This document shows positions 1 through 9,566 of a stretch of 56,292 nucleotides of DNA, piece after piece. The DNA is from Pseudomonadota bacterium (GTDB lineage: Bacteria; Pseudomonadota; Gammaproteobacteria; CALCKW01). The translations under genes and the position numbers were made by a program. The notes under the pieces were generated by a model. That model made no database searches, was not told the DNA's origin, and saw only the letters and a program-made list of their open reading frames with translations. Location of the stretch: contig JBCCUP010000029.1 of NCBI GenBank assembly GCA_039196715.1, forward strand, positions 1 through 56,292, in the 5' to 3' direction. Each line of letters starts with the position of its first letter. Position 1 is the stretch's first letter.

Positions 1-899
1 AACCAAGGCGGGTAGTCGCCGATCTCGCTCATGAGAAAGTCGATCAACACCCTGACCTTAGCGGACAACACGTGGGATTTGGGGTAGACGAGCCAGAGCG
101 CCGCATCGGACGCCAGCGTGCAGTCGGGCAGGACTTCGACGAGCGCCGCCGACGCGAGCGCGTCGGCCACGTTCCAGGTGGACTGCACCGAGATTCCGGC
201 ACCCGCCAGCGTGAGCTGCCGTGCGCTGTCGCCGTCGTCGAGCACCACGCGGCAGCCGTCGCGCACCGCGTCGAACACCCCCACAGGCTGCCCGTTGCGC
301 GTGAGCGGCAGCGCAGGCAAGCCACGGTAGCCGATCAGGCGGTGGCGCGAGAGCGCGGCGGGGTCGGTCGGGTGGCCGTGGCGCTCGAGGTAGGCCGGTG
401 CGGCACAGAGCACATAGTGCTCGGCACAGAGTCGGCGGCCGTGAAAACCGGCGTCTTCCGCCTGCGCGGTGCGCAAGGCCAGATCGAAACTCCCGTCGAT
501 CAGGTCGAAGCGGGCGTCCGACAGGTGCAAGTCGAGCGACAGCGACGGAAACCGGTCGAGAAAAACCGGCAACACCGGCGCGATGTAGCGCTGCGCGAAG
601 GTGCTCGGCGCCGTGAAGCGCACGGTGCCCACCGGGTCGGCCGTGCCGAGTCCGATCGCCGCGCGCCCGGCCGACGCCTGCGCCAGCAACTCGCGCGCAA
701 ACGGCAGGAAGGCCGCGCCGTCGACCGAGAGCGATACCCGTCGCGTGGAACGGTGCAGCAGTTCGGTCTGCAGGCTTCTCTCGAGCTTGGCGAGCTTCGC
801 GCTGGCTGCGGCGGGTGCCAGGCCGAGGTCCCGTCCGGCGCGGCTGATGTTGCGCAGATCCGCCGCACGCACAAACAGGTGTACCGCGTCTGTGTCCAC
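1..899 (-). CDS. LysR-family transcriptional regulator (3' end beyond window)
   Basis: LysR-type regulator of about 300 visible residues. The N-terminus reads VDTDAVHLFVRAADLRNISR and continues through a winged helix-turn-helix (residues about 3-62, with LAPAAASAKLAKLE as recognition region). A periplasmic-binding-protein-like effector domain follows (VGTVRFTAPSTFAQRYIAPVLP). The last codons run off the left edge, so the stop is not seen; the visible length is near the family norm. The start is taken as GTG at 899: upstream ATGs are out of frame and hit stops, and the translated HTH begins directly here. The ribosome site is weak. It is divergent from the DUF1330 gene at 1005, with two inverted repeats in between. 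Effector and targets cannot be told from sequence. Confidence 0.85.
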   Translation of the reverse strand, partial: MDTDAVHLFVRAADLRNISRAGRDLGLAPAAASAKLAKLERSLQTELLHRSTRRVSLSVDGAAFLPFARELLAQASAGRAAIGLGTADPVGTVRFTAPSTFAQRYIAPVLPVFLDRFPSLSLDLHLSDARFDLIDGSFDLALRTAQAEDAGFHGRRLCAEHYVLCAAPAYLERHGHPTDPAALSRHRLIGYRGLPALPLTRNGQPVGVFDAVRDGCRVVLDDGDSARQLTLAGAGISVQSTWNVADALASAALVEVLPDCTLASDAALWLVYPKSHVLSAKVRVLIDFLMSEIGDYPPW

Positions 900-903
900 T
901 TTT

Positions 904-959
904 ATATCTTTTTTCGATATTATCAATTCAGATTATGCATCTTGATCAAATTAATCAAG
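904..959. promoter_or_regulatory. Divergent promoter region with two LysR-box-like inverted repeats
   Basis: This AT-rich gap separates a LysR gene from a divergent DUF1330 gene. It contains ATATC-N7-GATAT (904-920) and CTTGAT-N7-ATCAAG (941-959). Both fit the T-N11-A dyad typical of LysR operators. Two spaced boxes upstream of a divergent gene suggest autorepression plus control of the neighbour. This is inference from pattern and position. Confidence 0.45.
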
Positions 960-1004
960 ACAATAGACTCGAGCGCTCCTTCACATCCCACGAGAGCTCA
1001 TCCC

Positions 1005-1307
1005 ATGGCGTACTACTCCGTTCTTGCTGTCACACCCACGTCCGACGATTGGATCCCCGACTACATCGGCCCTGCCAATGCCCTGGTGGCGCAACACGGT
1101 GGCACCTACCTCGCGCGCACAGCCAACCACGAACGCGTCGAGGGTGACGGCGACGACGCAGCGCTTCGCATCATCATCCAGTGGCCCTCGCGCGATGCGG
1201 CCCTCGCGTTCATGCAGGACCCGGCCTACGCACCGCACCTCAAGGCGCGGACCGCGGGTTCGGTCAGTCACCATTTTTTGATCGAAGCCAAAGACGACCT
1301 CGCCTGA
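1005..1307 (+). CDS. DUF1330 domain-containing protein
   Basis: A 100-residue protein starting [20 protein letters not shown]. It matches the small ferredoxin-like DUF1330 family: N-terminal YxVLxVTP strand, central NHERVEG turn, [20 protein letters not shown] helix/strand pattern and a terminal HHFLIEA strand. DUF1330 proteins are about 95-100 residues, dimeric, and of unknown biochemical role. The ATG at 1005 is chosen because homology begins there. The longer upstream frame is only the antisense of the LysR gene. It is divergent from that LysR gene and may be its target. Confidence 0.8.
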   Translation: MAYYSVLAVTPTSDDWIPDYIGPANALVAQHGGTYLARTANHERVEGDGDDAALRIIIQWPSRDAALAFMQDPAYAPHLKARTAGSVSHHFLIEAKDDLA

Positions 1308-1467
1308 GGTTACCGGGGCGGCCTTGCCACACCCGACCCGTTCGACGTGCGCCGCAACGAGCGGGCGCGTCGCCGGCGCTGCCCGTGCACTAGAGTCTGT
1401 TGACACACTATCCCCCCGCGCCGACCCGACGGCCCGCCGCCATCGGGTCGTGCAGGAGACAACCCGC

Positions 1468-2268
1468 ATGAAAACCCTGTTGATCACCGGCGCAACCGAC
1501 GGCATCGGTTTGCTGACAGCCACCAAGCTCGCGCAATCGGGCCACCGCGTCCTGCTTCACGGGCGCAGTGCCGAGAAACTCGACGCAGCACAGCGCGCCG
1601 TGCGCGACGCAGCACCACATGCCGACGTCGACGTCTACCGCGCCGACCTGTCGCGGCTCGCTGATGTGGCCGCGTTGGCGGATGCGATCAACCGGGACCT
1701 CACGTCGCTGGACGTGCTGATCAACAACGCGGGTGTGTTCAACACGCCGCAAGCCGAGGTCGACGGGCTGGATGTGCGCTTCACCGTCAACACTGTGGCG
1801 CCCTACCTGCTGGCCAAACGTCTGCTGACGCCGCTGGGGTCGACCGGTCGGATCGTGAACCTCTCATCGGCCGCGCAGGCGCCGGTCGACCTGCAGGCGC
1901 TCGCCGGCCGCGAGCGGGCCCGCGACGACTTCGACGCCTACGCGCAAAGCAAACTCGCCCTGACCATGTGGACGCGCGCACTCGCCGACGAGCTCGGCGA
2001 CGACGGTCCGGTTGTCGTGGCGGTCAATCCCGGCTCGCTACTCGGCACCAAAATGGTCAAGAACGCTTTCGGTTCGGACGGCGGCGACGTCAACATCGGT
2101 GCCGATATTCTGGTGCGCGCCGCCCTCAGCGACGAGTTTGCACACTCAACAGGCTTGTATTTCGACAACGATGCCGGGCACTTCGCTCCGCCCCACGCCG
2201 ACGGCATCGACGGTCAGAAGTGCGCCGCGGTGGTCGATGCAATCGAAGCGGTGCTGGCAGAACACTGA
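1468..2268 (+). CDS. Short-chain dehydrogenase/reductase (SDR) family oxidoreductase
   Basis: An SDR of 266 residues, beginning [20 protein letters not shown]. The Rossmann nucleotide motif TGATDGIG is at residues 7-14. The NNAG motif follows at LINNAGVF, and the catalytic serine lies in NLSSAAQAP. The Tyr-x3-Lys pair is in YAQSKLAL. The C-terminus is long, as in the retinol-dehydrogenase/protochlorophyllide-reductase-like class of SDRs. An AGGA ribosome site at 1454-1457 supports the ATG at 1468. The substrate is unknown. It converges on the ugp operon with a 18-bp gap. Confidence 0.85.
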   Translation: MKTLLITGATDGIGLLTATKLAQSGHRVLLHGRSAEKLDAAQRAVRDAAPHADVDVYRADLSRLADVAALADAINRDLTSLDVLINNAGVFNTPQAEVDGLDVRFTVNTVAPYLLAKRLLTPLGSTGRIVNLSSAAQAPVDLQALAGRERARDDFDAYAQSKLALTMWTRALADELGDDGPVVVAVNPGSLLGTKMVKNAFGSDGGDVNIGADILVRAALSDEFAHSTGLYFDNDAGHFAPPHADGIDGQKCAAVVDAIEAVLAEH

Positions 2269-2286
2269 GGGTGCGCTCGCCGTCGT

Positions 2287-3303
2287 TCAGCCCTGCAGAC
2301 GGCGGCCTTCGGCGTCGAAGTGCATCGCTTGCGCGGGCGCCCAGCTGAGCCCGACCGTGTCACCTGCCGCCGGTAGCGCGACGCTGCTGTCCTGGCGCAC
2401 GGTCAGCATCGCACGGCGATCGCTGCGCACGTGGACCAGGGTCTCCGCGCCGAGCGGCTCGACGTCAACCACCTCTCCCCCCAGCACACCGTCCGACACC
2501 GCGACCAGGTGCATGTGTTCCGGGCGCACACCCACGGTGCTGACATCCGTCGTGGTATCGCCCAGCATTGACGCGTCGATGAAGTTGGTGGGCGGCGAAC
2601 CGATGAAGCCGGCTACAAAGGCTGTTTGCGGGTTGGCGTAGACCGACAGTGGATCGCCCACCTGGTCGGCAACACCACCGTTCATCACGACCATGCGGTC
2701 AGCCAGGGTCATGGCTTCGACCTGGTCGTGGGTGACATACAGCGAGGTGACGCCGAGCTCGCGTTGCAGTGTCTTGATTTCGAGCCGCATCTGCACCCGC
2801 AGTTTGGCGTCAAGGTTGGAGAGCGGTTCATCGAACAGAAACACCGCAGGTTTGCGCACGATCGCGCGGCCCATGGCAACCCGCTGGCGCTGACCACCGG
2901 ACAACTCACGCGGCTTGCGGTTCAGGTAATCGCCGAGTTGCAGGATCTCGGCCGCCTGGTCGACCCGCCGCCGGATCTCATCCTTCGGCACCTTGGCGAT
3001 CTTGAGCCCGTATGCCATGTTGTCGAACACCGACATGTGCGGGTAGAGCGCGTAGTTCTGAAAGACCATGGCGATGTCACGGTCCATCGGTTCGAGCTCG
3101 TTCACCACGCGGCTGTCGATCTGCACCTCGCCTGACGTCACGGTCTCCAGACCCGCCACCATGCGCAGCAGCGTCGACTTGCCACAGCCGGACGGCCCGA
3201 CGATCACGATGAACTCACCGTCGGCAATGTCGATGTCGACGCCGTGAATCACGTCGGTCTTGCCAAAGCGCTTTCTGACGTCGTGCAGTGTGACCCGTGC
3301 CAT
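2287..3303 (-). CDS. ugpC: Glycerol-3-phosphate-type ABC transporter ATP-binding protein UgpC
   Basis: ATPase of 338 residues in the MalK/UgpC family. Walker [10 protein letters not shown] is at residues 36-44, the Q-loop in [13 protein letters not shown], the signature LSGGQRQRV near 134, and Walker [15 protein letters not shown] follows. Past about residue 235 lies the OB-fold regulatory domain ([11 protein letters not shown]). It would energise uptake through the two permeases encoded just upstream; its start lies 3 bp after the ugpE stop. The gene order B-A-E-C is the canonical ugp layout, so glycerol-3-phosphate or glycerophosphodiesters are the likely substrates. No PHO box was identified. 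Confidence 0.9.
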   Translation of the reverse strand: MARVTLHDVRKRFGKTDVIHGVDIDIADGEFIVIVGPSGCGKSTLLRMVAGLETVTSGEVQIDSRVVNELEPMDRDIAMVFQNYALYPHMSVFDNMAYGLKIAKVPKDEIRRRVDQAAEILQLGDYLNRKPRELSGGQRQRVAMGRAIVRKPAVFLFDEPLSNLDAKLRVQMRLEIKTLQRELGVTSLYVTHDQVEAMTLADRMVVMNGGVADQVGDPLSVYANPQTAFVAGFIGSPPTNFIDASMLGDTTTDVSTVGVRPEHMHLVAVSDGVLGGEVVDVEPLGAETLVHVRSDRRAMLTVRQDSSVALPAAGDTVGLSWAPAQAMHFDAEGRRLQG

Positions 3304-3306
3304 GCT

Positions 3307-4161
3307 CTATTTCTCGCTGTCGACCAGTCCGCGAATGAAAAGACGCTGCATGCTGACCACGACCAACACCGGCGGCACCATCGCCAACAACGAAGTCGCC
3401 ATGATCACCGGCCAATCGGCCGTGTCGTCACCCGACGGGAACATCTGTTTGATGCCCATGACGATGGTGTTCATTGACGGGTCGGTGGTGATCAGCAACG
3501 GCCAGAGGTACTGGTTCCAGCCGTAGATGAAAAGAATCACGAACAAGGCAGCGACGTTGGTGCGGCTCATCGGCAACAGGATGTCAACGAAAAAGCGCAT
3601 CGGTTTCGCTCCGTCAACGCGGGCGGCCTCGGCCAACTCGTCGGGCACCGTCATGAAGAACTGCCGAAACAGAAACGTGGCGGTGGCCGACGCAATCAGC
3701 GGAAAAATCAGCCCGGTGTAGCTGTTCAGCATGCCGAAACCCGCAACCACCTCGTAGGTCGGCACGATGCGCACTTCAACCGGCAGCATCAACGTCAGGA
3801 AGATCAACCAGAAGAACAGGCGCCGCCCCGGAAACCGGAAATACACGATCGCAAAGGCGGACAGCAAGGAAATCGCAATCTTGCCCAGCGCGATGCCGAG
3901 TGCCATCACCGCCGAGTTGAAAAGCATGTCGAGCACCGGCGCGTTGACGCCGGAGGACAGCGCACGGCTGTAGTTCTCCACCAGGTGGCCGCCGGGCCAG
4001 ACCGGCATCGGCGGCCGCGCGATATCCTGCTGCTCGACGGTGGACGCAACGAACGCGAGCCAGATCGGGAAAAAGATGAACAGCACACCGATGATCAACC
4101 CGGCGTGGGTCAACCAGAGCCCGGCGCCGCGTTTCTCGACCATGCCGTCCCGCGCGGCCAT
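3307..4161 (-). CDS. ugpE: Glycerol-3-phosphate-type ABC transporter permease UgpE
   Basis: Inner-membrane permease of 284 residues with six predicted membrane helices, the first at [18 protein letters not shown]. The cytoplasmic EAA loop reads [23 protein letters not shown] (near 190-212), the docking site for the ATPase. Its start ATG shares one base with the ugpA stop (TGATG), giving translational coupling. Length and sequence match UgpE rather than maltose MalG. It works with UgpA as the membrane channel. Confidence 0.9.
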   Translation of the reverse strand: MAARDGMVEKRGAGLWLTHAGLIIGVLFIFFPIWLAFVASTVEQQDIARPPMPVWPGGHLVENYSRALSSGVNAPVLDMLFNSAVMALGIALGKIAISLLSAFAIVYFRFPGRRLFFWLIFLTLMLPVEVRIVPTYEVVAGFGMLNSYTGLIFPLIASATATFLFRQFFMTVPDELAEAARVDGAKPMRFFVDILLPMSRTNVAALFVILFIYGWNQYLWPLLITTDPSMNTIVMGIKQMFPSGDDTADWPVIMATSLLAMVPPVLVVVSMQRLFIRGLVDSEK

Positions 4162-5042
4162 CAGTAGTGCACCCGCCGTTCGATGTACTTGAACTGGATG
4201 ATGGTCAGGATCGACACCACGACCAACAGGATCACGGACTGCGCTGCCGACGAGCCGAGATCCTGGCCGACGAAACCGTCCGCATAGACCTTGTACACCA
4301 GGATGGTCGTGGCCTGCTGCGGCCCGCCCGACGTGATGGTGTGGATCACGCCGAAGGTTTCAAAGAAGGCGTAGACGATGTTGACCACCAGCAGGAAAAA
4401 GGTGGTGGGCGACAGCAAGGGAAACACGATTGTGCGAAAGCGGGTCCAGAACCGTGCGCCGTCGATCGCCGCGGCCTCGATGACCGACCGCGGTATCGCT
4501 TGAAGGCCTGCGAGAAAAAACAAAAAGTTGTACCTGATGCGCCCCCAGCTCGATGCGACCACGACGAGACCCATCGCTTCGTCCTCGTTCAACACGTGGT
4601 TCCAGTCGTAGCCGAGTTGCCCGAGGTACCACGACACCACCCCGACACGGGTGTTGAACATGAACAGCCAGAGCACACCCGCGACAGCCGGTGCCACCGC
4701 GTAGGGCCAGATCAACAAGGTGCGGTACGTCCCTGAGCCCTTGATCAGCCGGTCGGCCAGTACGGCCAACAACAACGCCACGCCCATCGACACGAGCGTG
4801 ACGCCTATCGAGAAGACCGCCGTCGTGCCGAACGAGGCCCGGTAGTAGGGGTCGGAGAGCAGGAAGTCGAAATTACCAAGCCCGACCCACGTCATCGACA
4901 AACCGAAGGGGTCGGGAATGAACAGCGATTGCCAGATCGCCTGCCCGGCGGGGTAGAAAAAGAAGACGGCCGTGATCACGATTTGCGGCGCAATGAGCAA
5001 GAGCGGCAACCAGACGCCGCGAAACGTGACCCGTTTTTCCAT
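4161..5042 (-). CDS. ugpA: Glycerol-3-phosphate-type ABC transporter permease UgpA
   Basis: Inner-membrane permease of 293 residues. The first helix is [20 protein letters not shown], and the region [20 protein letters not shown] is typical of UgpA. Six membrane segments are predicted. The EAA loop lies in [22 protein letters not shown] near residues 193-214. It follows ugpB after 50 bp that hold a hairpin, and overlaps ugpE by one base. It forms the heterodimeric channel with UgpE. Confidence 0.9.
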   Translation of the reverse strand: MEKRVTFRGVWLPLLLIAPQIVITAVFFFYPAGQAIWQSLFIPDPFGLSMTWVGLGNFDFLLSDPYYRASFGTTAVFSIGVTLVSMGVALLLAVLADRLIKGSGTYRTLLIWPYAVAPAVAGVLWLFMFNTRVGVVSWYLGQLGYDWNHVLNEDEAMGLVVVASSWGRIRYNFLFFLAGLQAIPRSVIEAAAIDGARFWTRFRTIVFPLLSPTTFFLLVVNIVYAFFETFGVIHTITSGGPQQATTILVYKVYADGFVGQDLGSSAAQSVILLVVVSILTIIQFKYIERRVHY

Positions 5043-5048
5043 GTCGGT

Positions 5049-5078
5049 GGTCCGCGCGGCCCGGCCGAGTGCCGGACC
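5049..5078 (-). terminator. Stem-loop between ugpB and ugpA
   Basis: GGTCCG (5049-5054) pairs with CGGACC (5073-5078) around a GC-rich interior, directly after the ugpB stop. There is no U-tract. In ABC operons such structures often stabilise the upstream binding-protein mRNA or attenuate read-through. Confidence 0.35.
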
Positions 5079-5092
5079 GCAACAGCAGCGCC

Positions 5093-6403
5093 CTAGCGAC
5101 TCGCGGCTTCGAAGCGGCGCAGCAGGGCGTTGCCCCGCGTCACGGCGCTGTCCATTGCCTCTTGCGCGCTCTTGTCACCCGTCCAGATGGCCTCGAGCTC
5201 CTCATCGATGATGCCGCGGATCTGGTCGAAGGAACCCAGACGCAGGCCCTTGGAATTGGCCGTCGGCTCTTTCGCGGTCATCTGGATCACCGCAATGTCG
5301 GTGCCCGGGTTGGCATCGTAGAAACCCATGGCGCGGGTCTTGTCCCCCGCCTCGGCGGTGATCGGGAGGTAGCCGGTATCCTGGTGCCACTTGGCCTGGA
5401 TATCCGCGGACGAGAGGAAGTTCATGAACGCGGCCACACCCTCGTACTCGGCGTTCTCGTGGCCGGCCAGGGTCCAGAGCGAGGCGCCGCCGATGATGGT
5501 GTTCTGCGGCTCGTCGGTCACCGCCTTCCAATACGGCAGCGGCCGAACTTCGAAATCGAATTGGGCCTCCGCCTTGATGCCGGCGTAGCCCGCAGACGAC
5601 TCGGTGAACAGCGCACACTCACCACCGCGGAAATTGGCACCACCCTCGTTGCGGCGACCCGCGTAGAAGAATTTGCCATCCTGAGCCCACTCACCCATGG
5701 CTGACAAGTGTGCCACCTGGGCTGCGCCGTTGAACGCAAGCTCGGTGTCCGTGCCGGCAAAGCCGTTGTCCTGGGTGGCGAAGGGTGTGTCGTGGTAGGC
5801 CGAGAAGTTCTCAAGGTGGATCCAGCTCTGCCACGCGGTGGTCAGCGGGCATTCGACGCCAGCCGCCTTCAAACCGTCGAGCACTTCACCCACCTGCTCC
5901 CAGGTTGACATGTCGGTGTCCGGGTCGATACCCGCTTGGCTGAGCAGGTCGCGGTTGACCCACAGCACCGGCGTGGAGGAGTTGAACGGCAGCGACAGCA
6001 TGTTGCCGTCGGGCGAGGTGTAGTAGCCCTTGACCGAACCGATGTACTTGCTTTGATCGAAGTCCGCACCCGCATCGGCCATGACCTCGTAAACCGGTTT
6101 GATCGCGCCCTTGGCGGCCATCATGGTCGCTGTGCCGACCTCGAACACCATCAAGACATGCGGTTGCTCGCCCGCGCGGAACGCGGCGATTCCGGCGTTC
6201 AACGTTTCCGAGTAGTTGCCCTTGTGGCTGCCGACAACGGTGTAGTCGGATTGTGACGCGTTGAAGGTGTCGATCTGCTCGGCAACAAGGTCACCCAGTC
6301 GCCCGGTGAACGCGTGCCAGAACTGGATCTCCGTCGCTGCTAGCGCGGTACCCGACGCCATCAGTGTCGCGGCGGCAAGGCACGTTGGTACAAAGCGTTT
6401 CAT
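5093..6403 (-). CDS. ugpB: Glycerol-3-phosphate-type substrate-binding protein UgpB
   Basis: Periplasmic binding protein of 436 residues. It has a cleavable signal peptide ([22 protein letters not shown], cleavage near residue 22). The mature start [20 protein letters not shown] is characteristic of UgpB (WHAMxGxLG in E. coli). Further UgpB-like features are [20 protein letters not shown] and [16 protein letters not shown]. It delivers ligand to UgpAE. It is the first gene of a ugpBAEC operon whose promoter must lie in 6404-6700. A LysR gene on the same strand lies just upstream. Confidence 0.9.
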   Translation of the reverse strand: MKRFVPTCLAAATLMASGTALAATEIQFWHAFTGRLGDLVAEQIDTFNASQSDYTVVGSHKGNYSETLNAGIAAFRAGEQPHVLMVFEVGTATMMAAKGAIKPVYEVMADAGADFDQSKYIGSVKGYYTSPDGNMLSLPFNSSTPVLWVNRDLLSQAGIDPDTDMSTWEQVGEVLDGLKAAGVECPLTTAWQSWIHLENFSAYHDTPFATQDNGFAGTDTELAFNGAAQVAHLSAMGEWAQDGKFFYAGRRNEGGANFRGGECALFTESSAGYAGIKAEAQFDFEVRPLPYWKAVTDEPQNTIIGGASLWTLAGHENAEYEGVAAFMNFLSSADIQAKWHQDTGYLPITAEAGDKTRAMGFYDANPGTDIAVIQMTAKEPTANSKGLRLGSFDQIRGIIDEELEAIWTGDKSAQEAMDSAVTRGNALLRRFEAASR

Positions 6404-6726
6404 CTCTATCTCCCTCGGTGTGAACGGACGTGACGGTCAACCGACGTTAACCGCCACGTGTGACGCAGACATGACGACAGGGTGCCATTTTATGCAAGTC
6501 GGTCCCTTTTGGACGCGCCCATCAAGTCGCATGATGACCACAGTAAACTCTTGTGATCTGCAGAGGTCAAGCGATACTCATAAGTAAGCAAATGAGATAG
6601 GTACGGCCAGCGGAGACGCACTTGCCGTAGGCGGGCCTCAGTGCCGCAGACAGGTCACCGCGACGGTGGCAACGTCATCCCAGCACCGGTCGACTCAAGG
6701 CTCGCATGCACGAAACGCAGCTGTGC
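6404..6726. promoter_or_regulatory. ugp operon upstream region, 323 bp without a gene
   Basis: No gene is visible between the LysR stop and ugpB. The stretch 6480-6600 is AT-richer than its surroundings and should hold the ugp promoter. CTCATAAGTAAGCAAATGAG (6577-6596) is an imperfect dyad (CTCAT...ATGAG) that could be a LysR operator or part of the promoter. The upstream LysR gene makes control by that protein plausible. Confidence 0.4.
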
Positions 6727-7620
6727 TCAGAGCGACGCGGCGAAGGCGGCTGCCAGATCGCGCACCGGCGCGGACGGTGCCCTGTGTGGGCTGACGATGT
6801 GCAGTTCCAGCGGCACCGACAGTTTGCGCGGTGCAAGTGGGACCATATCGCCGGAATCGAAGTCGGCCTGCAACGTGTCCCAGATGCACCCCACGACCCC
6901 GAGCCCCCGCCTGGCCAGGGCAATGCGCGCTTGCGTGTCGTTGACGTGCACGGTGCGGTCGAACGCAACTTCGTGCGCGCCTACCACCTCGCCGCCGACA
7001 CGCTTCGGCATCGACAAGGTCACCTTGGAGCCGATGTGGGGCTTGCACAGGAACGGCAAGGTCCGGATGTCACTGAGCCGATTCGGGTTACGGTGCCCGA
7101 GCAGACTGCGGTGCGCTGCGAGCACGGAGCGTGTGCGGTGCCGGTGCAGAACCGTCAGGGTTTTCGGCAGGCTGCTGCTCGAGACACGGATGTACAGGTC
7201 GCGCGAGAAGCGGTCGTGGTCCAGCAGCTCATCCTCGGCCAGGAGGGTCAGTTGAGGCGCTGCCTCGCTGGCCAGCACCCGCTCAATCGCGTCGTGAAAC
7301 CAGCCGCAGGCCAGTTCGATCGGCAAACTCACACGCAGCTTGGGTCGCGGCTGAGGACGACGTTTTACCGTCAGTGCGCGGTCAGCTGCCTGCGCCATGT
7401 CGCGTGCGTGTTCGTACACGGAGAGACCGGCCGTTGTCGGTGTGACACCGGATCGGTGGCGCTCGAGCAGGGGCTCGCCGTAGTAGTTCTCGAGGATCTT
7501 GACCGATTCGCTCATGGCAGACGCACTCGCGACCAGGCGCTCGGCAGCGCCGCTCATCGAGCCCGCCTCGACCACAACCGAATAGTTGGCGAGGTGTCGG
7601 AGATACGCTGCGTTGGACAT
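6727..7620 (-). CDS. LysR-family transcriptional regulator
   Basis: A 297-residue protein with an N-terminal winged HTH: LRHLANYSVVVEAGSMSGAA and ASASAMSESVKILENYYGEP are the LysR helix pair, residues about 5-60. An effector-binding domain follows, ending in RRGLGVVGCIWDTLQ and VPLAPRKLSVPLELHIVSPH. The ATG at 7620 is preferred over an in-frame start at 7743, because homology begins at MSNAAYL and the longer version would overlap the divergent gene at 7736. It lies just upstream of ugpBAEC on the same strand and is a candidate regulator of it. Confidence 0.85.
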   Translation of the reverse strand: MSNAAYLRHLANYSVVVEAGSMSGAAERLVASASAMSESVKILENYYGEPLLERHRSGVTPTTAGLSVYEHARDMAQAADRALTVKRRPQPRPKLRVSLPIELACGWFHDAIERVLASEAAPQLTLLAEDELLDHDRFSRDLYIRVSSSSLPKTLTVLHRHRTRSVLAAHRSLLGHRNPNRLSDIRTLPFLCKPHIGSKVTLSMPKRVGGEVVGAHEVAFDRTVHVNDTQARIALARRGLGVVGCIWDTLQADFDSGDMVPLAPRKLSVPLELHIVSPHRAPSAPVRDLAAAFAASL

Positions 7621-7735
7621 CCGGTTGCACGCCGTAACTTCGGGAAATCGGAAATTAACACATACGCGATTCAGCATTCCTGATATGCAGTGCGCCGCGT
7701 AGTGTTGCGGTCTCCCCACCACGAGACCACCCGCC

Positions 7736-8353
7736 ATGAACACCCTTCGCTACGCCGCCTGCGTTGCCCTCTGCTCCGCCTCGATCAGCCCTGCTCACGC
7801 CAACACACCCGCCGACATCATCGGCCACTGGGTGTCGGTCGGCTGTGAACTGCGACCTCAACAGAACGCCGACGGCAGCGTGGGCGCATGGTGGCTGACA
7901 CGCAATATCCGCTTCGCACCCAACCGCATCGACGCGAGCTTCACCACCTACGCGGACGCTGGCTGCCAGAGCGCACTGCAGCACTTGCACTTCGGCGGGA
8001 CCGTCGAGTTTGTCGAGCCATCCGCCGTGATCGCCGGTGCCCACGACGCCGTGCTGACCATCGACGACTACGTCCGCTTCACGCCAGTCGCCGAGGGCTT
8101 CGCGGCCTTCCTCAACAGCGCGGAGCCCGGCAGCTGCGGCACCGACACCTGGGCCGTGGGCGTGACACAGGACGTGCTCAACACCGGCTGTGCCCCGCTT
8201 GGCCTGCCGGCAAACACGCCCACTGTCGAATACGAAGTGCTCGCCGTGATCGACGACCGCCTCCACTTCGCGGCACGGCCGACGGATGGCAGCTTCATGA
8301 CCTCACCTGACAAGCGCGTGAACGCGTTGCAATTGGGGCTGAAGCGCAACTGA
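7736..8353 (+). CDS. Secreted APCDD1-like (APCDDC domain) protein
   Basis: A 205-residue exported protein with a signal peptide (MNTLRYAACVALCSASISPAHA). The mature part follows the APCDDC domain motif by motif. GHWVSVGCELRP comes first, then LTRNIRF, FTTYADAGCQSAL and the VRFTP segment. It continues with CGTDTWAVGVTQDV, TGCAPLG, EYEVLAV and the terminal RPTDGSFMTSPDKR-LQLGL. The same order occurs in vertebrate APCDD1, a Wnt-pathway inhibitor. The four cysteines of the mature chain (in GCELRP, AGCQSAL, SCGTDT and TGCAPL) could form disulfides in the periplasm or outside. Bacterial members have no established function. It is divergent from the LysR gene at 7620. Confidence 0.75.
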   Translation: MNTLRYAACVALCSASISPAHANTPADIIGHWVSVGCELRPQQNADGSVGAWWLTRNIRFAPNRIDASFTTYADAGCQSALQHLHFGGTVEFVEPSAVIAGAHDAVLTIDDYVRFTPVAEGFAAFLNSAEPGSCGTDTWAVGVTQDVLNTGCAPLGLPANTPTVEYEVLAVIDDRLHFAARPTDGSFMTSPDKRVNALQLGLKRN

Positions 8354-8777
8354 ACACGGGCCCACTGGCGCAGCGGCGCCCTGCCGCCGAACCATGCTGT
8401 GCGTCCCCAAGTCGACGCGCCGGCTGCTGGGACCCGTGGGTTACGCAGGCGTCGTCGCACGGGTCCACGGGCGGGCGTTCACGCAACAGGTACATGCGGA
8501 TCCGTTGCGTTCGGGCCATGTGTTCGCACGCGGTAGGTTCGGCGGCGTCGGCATCGCCTTGCCCGAGGGCGTCGAAGACCGTGTCGCGCAGATCAACCGC
8601 TCTCGGGGCGAGCCTCTCGGTGCCGATCGTCGTGACACTGTGCGCGGCCGGGGCGTTGTTCGACGCGGGCATGGACATCAGCGGGACGAGGGTCCGGGCC
8701 GCAGGGTCGAGCGAGAGGTGGACGTCCCGATTCGCATCGACATGGGCGTGGCTGTAGTCGCTCGCGGCAGCCATCAC
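8295..8777 (-). CDS. Possible hypothetical protein
   Basis: The 460-bp stretch between the APCDD1-like gene and the TrmB-like gene has no recognised gene. An open frame of 160 codons starts 36 bp after the TrmB-like stop on the same strand. Its first two-thirds (LSLDPAARTLVPLMSMPASN and on to MARTQRIRMYLLRERPP) show the high third-position GC of real genes here. The C-terminal third looks random and overlaps the 3' end of the neighbouring gene. It may be a diverged or decayed gene, or chance. No family recognised. Confidence 0.3.
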   Translation of the reverse strand: MMAAASDYSHAHVDANRDVHLSLDPAARTLVPLMSMPASNNAPAAHSVTTIGTERLAPRAVDLRDTVFDALGQGDADAAEPTACEHMARTQRIRMYLLRERPPVDPCDDACVTHGSQQPARRLGDAQHGSAAGRRCASGPVFSCASAPIATRSRACQVRS

Positions 8778-8813
8778 CCGGTTCTGCCGCGAAGCCTGGC
8801 AGCCGCGCGGTGC

Positions 8814-9500
8814 TCAATCCAGACGGGCGGCGCCGAGGTTGGCCGTCAAGCGCCACAGCGTGTGGCCACTCGCCGCGTACTTTGCCTCAAACAGGCTGAT
8901 CGGGGTCGCTACCGCCAACGTGCCGACCTCGCTCGCCACGCCAAACGCGCGCAACGCGAGCTGCATTTCGTCTGCGTAGGTGCGCCAGTTGCAGCGCAAC
9001 TCCAACTGCCCGCCCAGGGCTATCAGGTCGGCGAAGACCGGCGAGCCGTGCCACCGCTTGTTCAGTTGTGCGGCCTTCGGCCACGGGTTCGGGTAGTAAA
9101 GCGCCACTCGATCGCAGCGCCAGCCCGCCGCGCGCGCCCGTGGCAACACATCCAAGGCGTTGGCCTGCAGCAACAGCAGGTTGTCCGGCGAGTTCGTCCG
9201 CCGTCTGCGAATGAGCCGGGCCGCGCTCTTGTCGATGCCCACGACGGCCGCATCCGGGTGAGCGTGTGCCAGCGCCCGGCTGCTGTCGCCCGTGCCGCAG
9301 CCGATGTCGAGAATCAGCGGTGCCGCACCCTGCGCGGCCAGCCAGGCGCCGGCACGCTCGAAGGCCGCCACCGAGGCGGTGTGCGGTGGGCGGCGGAAGG
9401 CATGCCGCCGGTGGCGTTCCACCCGCGCGTCGAGGTCCGGGTGCGGACCGAGCTGATCGCTCGCCACCCGGCGGGACGGAGACGAAGATGACAATGTCAC
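8814..9500 (-). CDS. TrmB-like SAM-dependent methyltransferase
   Basis: A 228-residue class I methyltransferase. The SAM-binding motif is LILDIGCGTGDSSRALAHAHP (near 61-81), then VVGIDKSAARL with the acidic residue that contacts the ribose. RVALYYPNPWPKAAQLNKRW corresponds to the NPWPK...RWH motif of tRNA (guanine-N7)-methyltransferases. LGGQLELRCNWRTYADEMQ is the conserved C-terminal region. The N-terminus RRHAFRRPPHTASVAAFE differs from canonical TrmB, so it may be a paralogue with another substrate. It is divergent from the gene at 9567. Confidence 0.75.
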   Translation of the reverse strand: MTLSSSSPSRRVASDQLGPHPDLDARVERHRRHAFRRPPHTASVAAFERAGAWLAAQGAAPLILDIGCGTGDSSRALAHAHPDAAVVGIDKSAARLIRRRRTNSPDNLLLLQANALDVLPRARAAGWRCDRVALYYPNPWPKAAQLNKRWHGSPVFADLIALGGQLELRCNWRTYADEMQLALRAFGVASEVGTLAVATPISLFEAKYAASGHTLWRLTANLGAARLD

Positions 9501-9566
9501 GCGGAGGCCTTCGGAAACCCGTGCACCGGGCCGCTAAGCAGGGGATGCATGGCGTGATCGGAGTCT

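Noticed and set aside
7621-7743. N-terminal extension of the LysR protein to 7743
   Set aside because: It would overlap the divergent gene at 7736 and adds 41 residues before the HTH that have no LysR similarity.
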